The notes below the pieces were generated by a model, which was not told the origin of the DNA, ran no database searches, and saw only the letters and a program-made list of their open reading frames with translations. Position numbers and translations under genes: made by a program. Shown here piece by piece: positions 6,364-6,699 of a stretch of DNA of 6,699 nt. Location of the stretch: positions 1-6,699 of the forward strand of contig CADBMG010000077.1 in assembly GCA_902795745.1 (NCBI GenBank), given 5' to 3'. The stretch's first letter is position 1; each line of letters starts with the position of its first letter. The stretch comes from an uncultured Pseudomonadota bacterium (GTDB lineage Bacteria; Pseudomonadota; Alphaproteobacteria; RF32; CAG-239).

Positions 6364-6675
6364 TTATTCCTTGATTTCTGTCAATACGTCTGCATCGACG
6401 CAAACGTTTGACAGTATCTTGACGATGAGGTAAACCACCACCGTCATCCAGCTTCCATAGAAACTGGCTGCCAACCCTACAAGGTTGATAGCAACACCAT
6501 ATCGCTCATCAACCATTCTGAAAAGTGGACTTGCAAAAATTGCCGCAGAGGCAATAATCATACAGACCGAAAGGCCTGATGTTGCCACCATCACAACAGC
6601 AATAATTGCCGAAAACCCCGCTAATTTCCAAGCCTCCGCGGGAACTGAGGCATTACTAACATTTTTCATTGTCAT
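6364..6675 (-). CDS. Small membrane protein of unknown function
   Basis: The product is 103 residues and not recognised. A short polar N-terminus (1-16) is followed by a long hydrophobic stretch (about 18-50) that may be one long segment or a tight hairpin. A charged turn RMVDERYG (53-60) comes next, then a second membrane segment (about 61-88) and an acidic tail DADVLTEIKE (94-103). An inner-membrane location is likely. An in-frame TAA at 6684-6682 limits the start to the ATG at 6675 or 6669. Neither has a well-spaced ribosome site; the only AGGA is 18 bases before the first ATG. Its GC content, above 50 percent in several stretches, exceeds the neighbouring genes and hints at acquisition. 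It is followed by a clean terminator. A holin-like or phage/plasmid accessory protein is possible, but nothing proves it. Confidence 0.6.
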   Translation of the reverse strand: MTMKNVSNASVPAEAWKLAGFSAIIAVVMVATSGLSVCMIIASAAIFASPLFRMVDERYGVAINLVGLAASFYGSWMTVVVYLIVKILSNVCVDADVLTEIKE

Positions 6676-6699
6676 AATCGTTTAGAATTTATTTCCTCA

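Noticed and set aside
6485..6685. Plus-strand open frame of 66 codons
   Set aside because: It lies opposite the small membrane protein gene. The minus-strand reading is favoured because of the terminator just after it and its coherent membrane topology.

Overview
The window looks like chromosomal DNA from an uncultured, AT-rich bacterium, most likely an alphaproteobacterium. That placement is an inference. It rests on the alphaproteobacterial style of Cmk and the Asd-family protein, a DUF3772-type mechanosensitive channel, and a RquA-like rhodoquinone enzyme. RquA-type enzymes point to a low-oxygen or anaerobic lifestyle such as a gut or host-associated habitat. Coding density is ordinary up to about 6.0 kb, and the last 700 bases look more accessory.

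Layout. Bases 1-3059 hold a leftward gene string read as cmk (2397-3059), then an aspartate-semialdehyde dehydrogenase family gene (1330-2343), then a mechanosensitive channel gene that runs off the left edge (1-1330). The last two overlap by one base (TAATG) and are probably translationally coupled. A short divergent intergenic region (3060-3179) separates cmk from a rightward pair: a NarL/FixJ-type response regulator (3180-3860) and, 11 bases later, a probable rhodoquinone biosynthesis gene rquA (3872-4609). A leftward gene for an exported protein of unknown function (4648-6009) converges on rquA and has its own promoter. Between 6066 and 6363 lie a set of near-identical direct repeats, a hairpin-rich palindromic repeat of about 105 bases, and an intrinsic terminator. 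The terminator serves the last gene, a small leftward membrane protein (6364-6675) with higher GC than its neighbours.

How the parts work together. The leftward group mixes nucleotide metabolism (Cmk), an Asd-fold protein and a membrane-tension channel, with no single pathway evident. The Asd-like protein keeps the fold but has lost all four residues that define ASADH chemistry, so it is probably a non-catalytic paralogue, comparable to the Usg proteins. The rightward pair suggests that a two-component signal, perhaps redox or oxygen, controls or is co-expressed with the quinone switch (ubiquinone to rhodoquinone) needed for fumarate respiration. No sensor kinase is visible in the window.

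I see no CRISPR array, tRNA, rRNA, transposase or defence system. The most unusual points are the dead-active-site Asd, the response regulator-rquA pairing, and the repeat-rich intergenic region at 6.05-6.35 kb.
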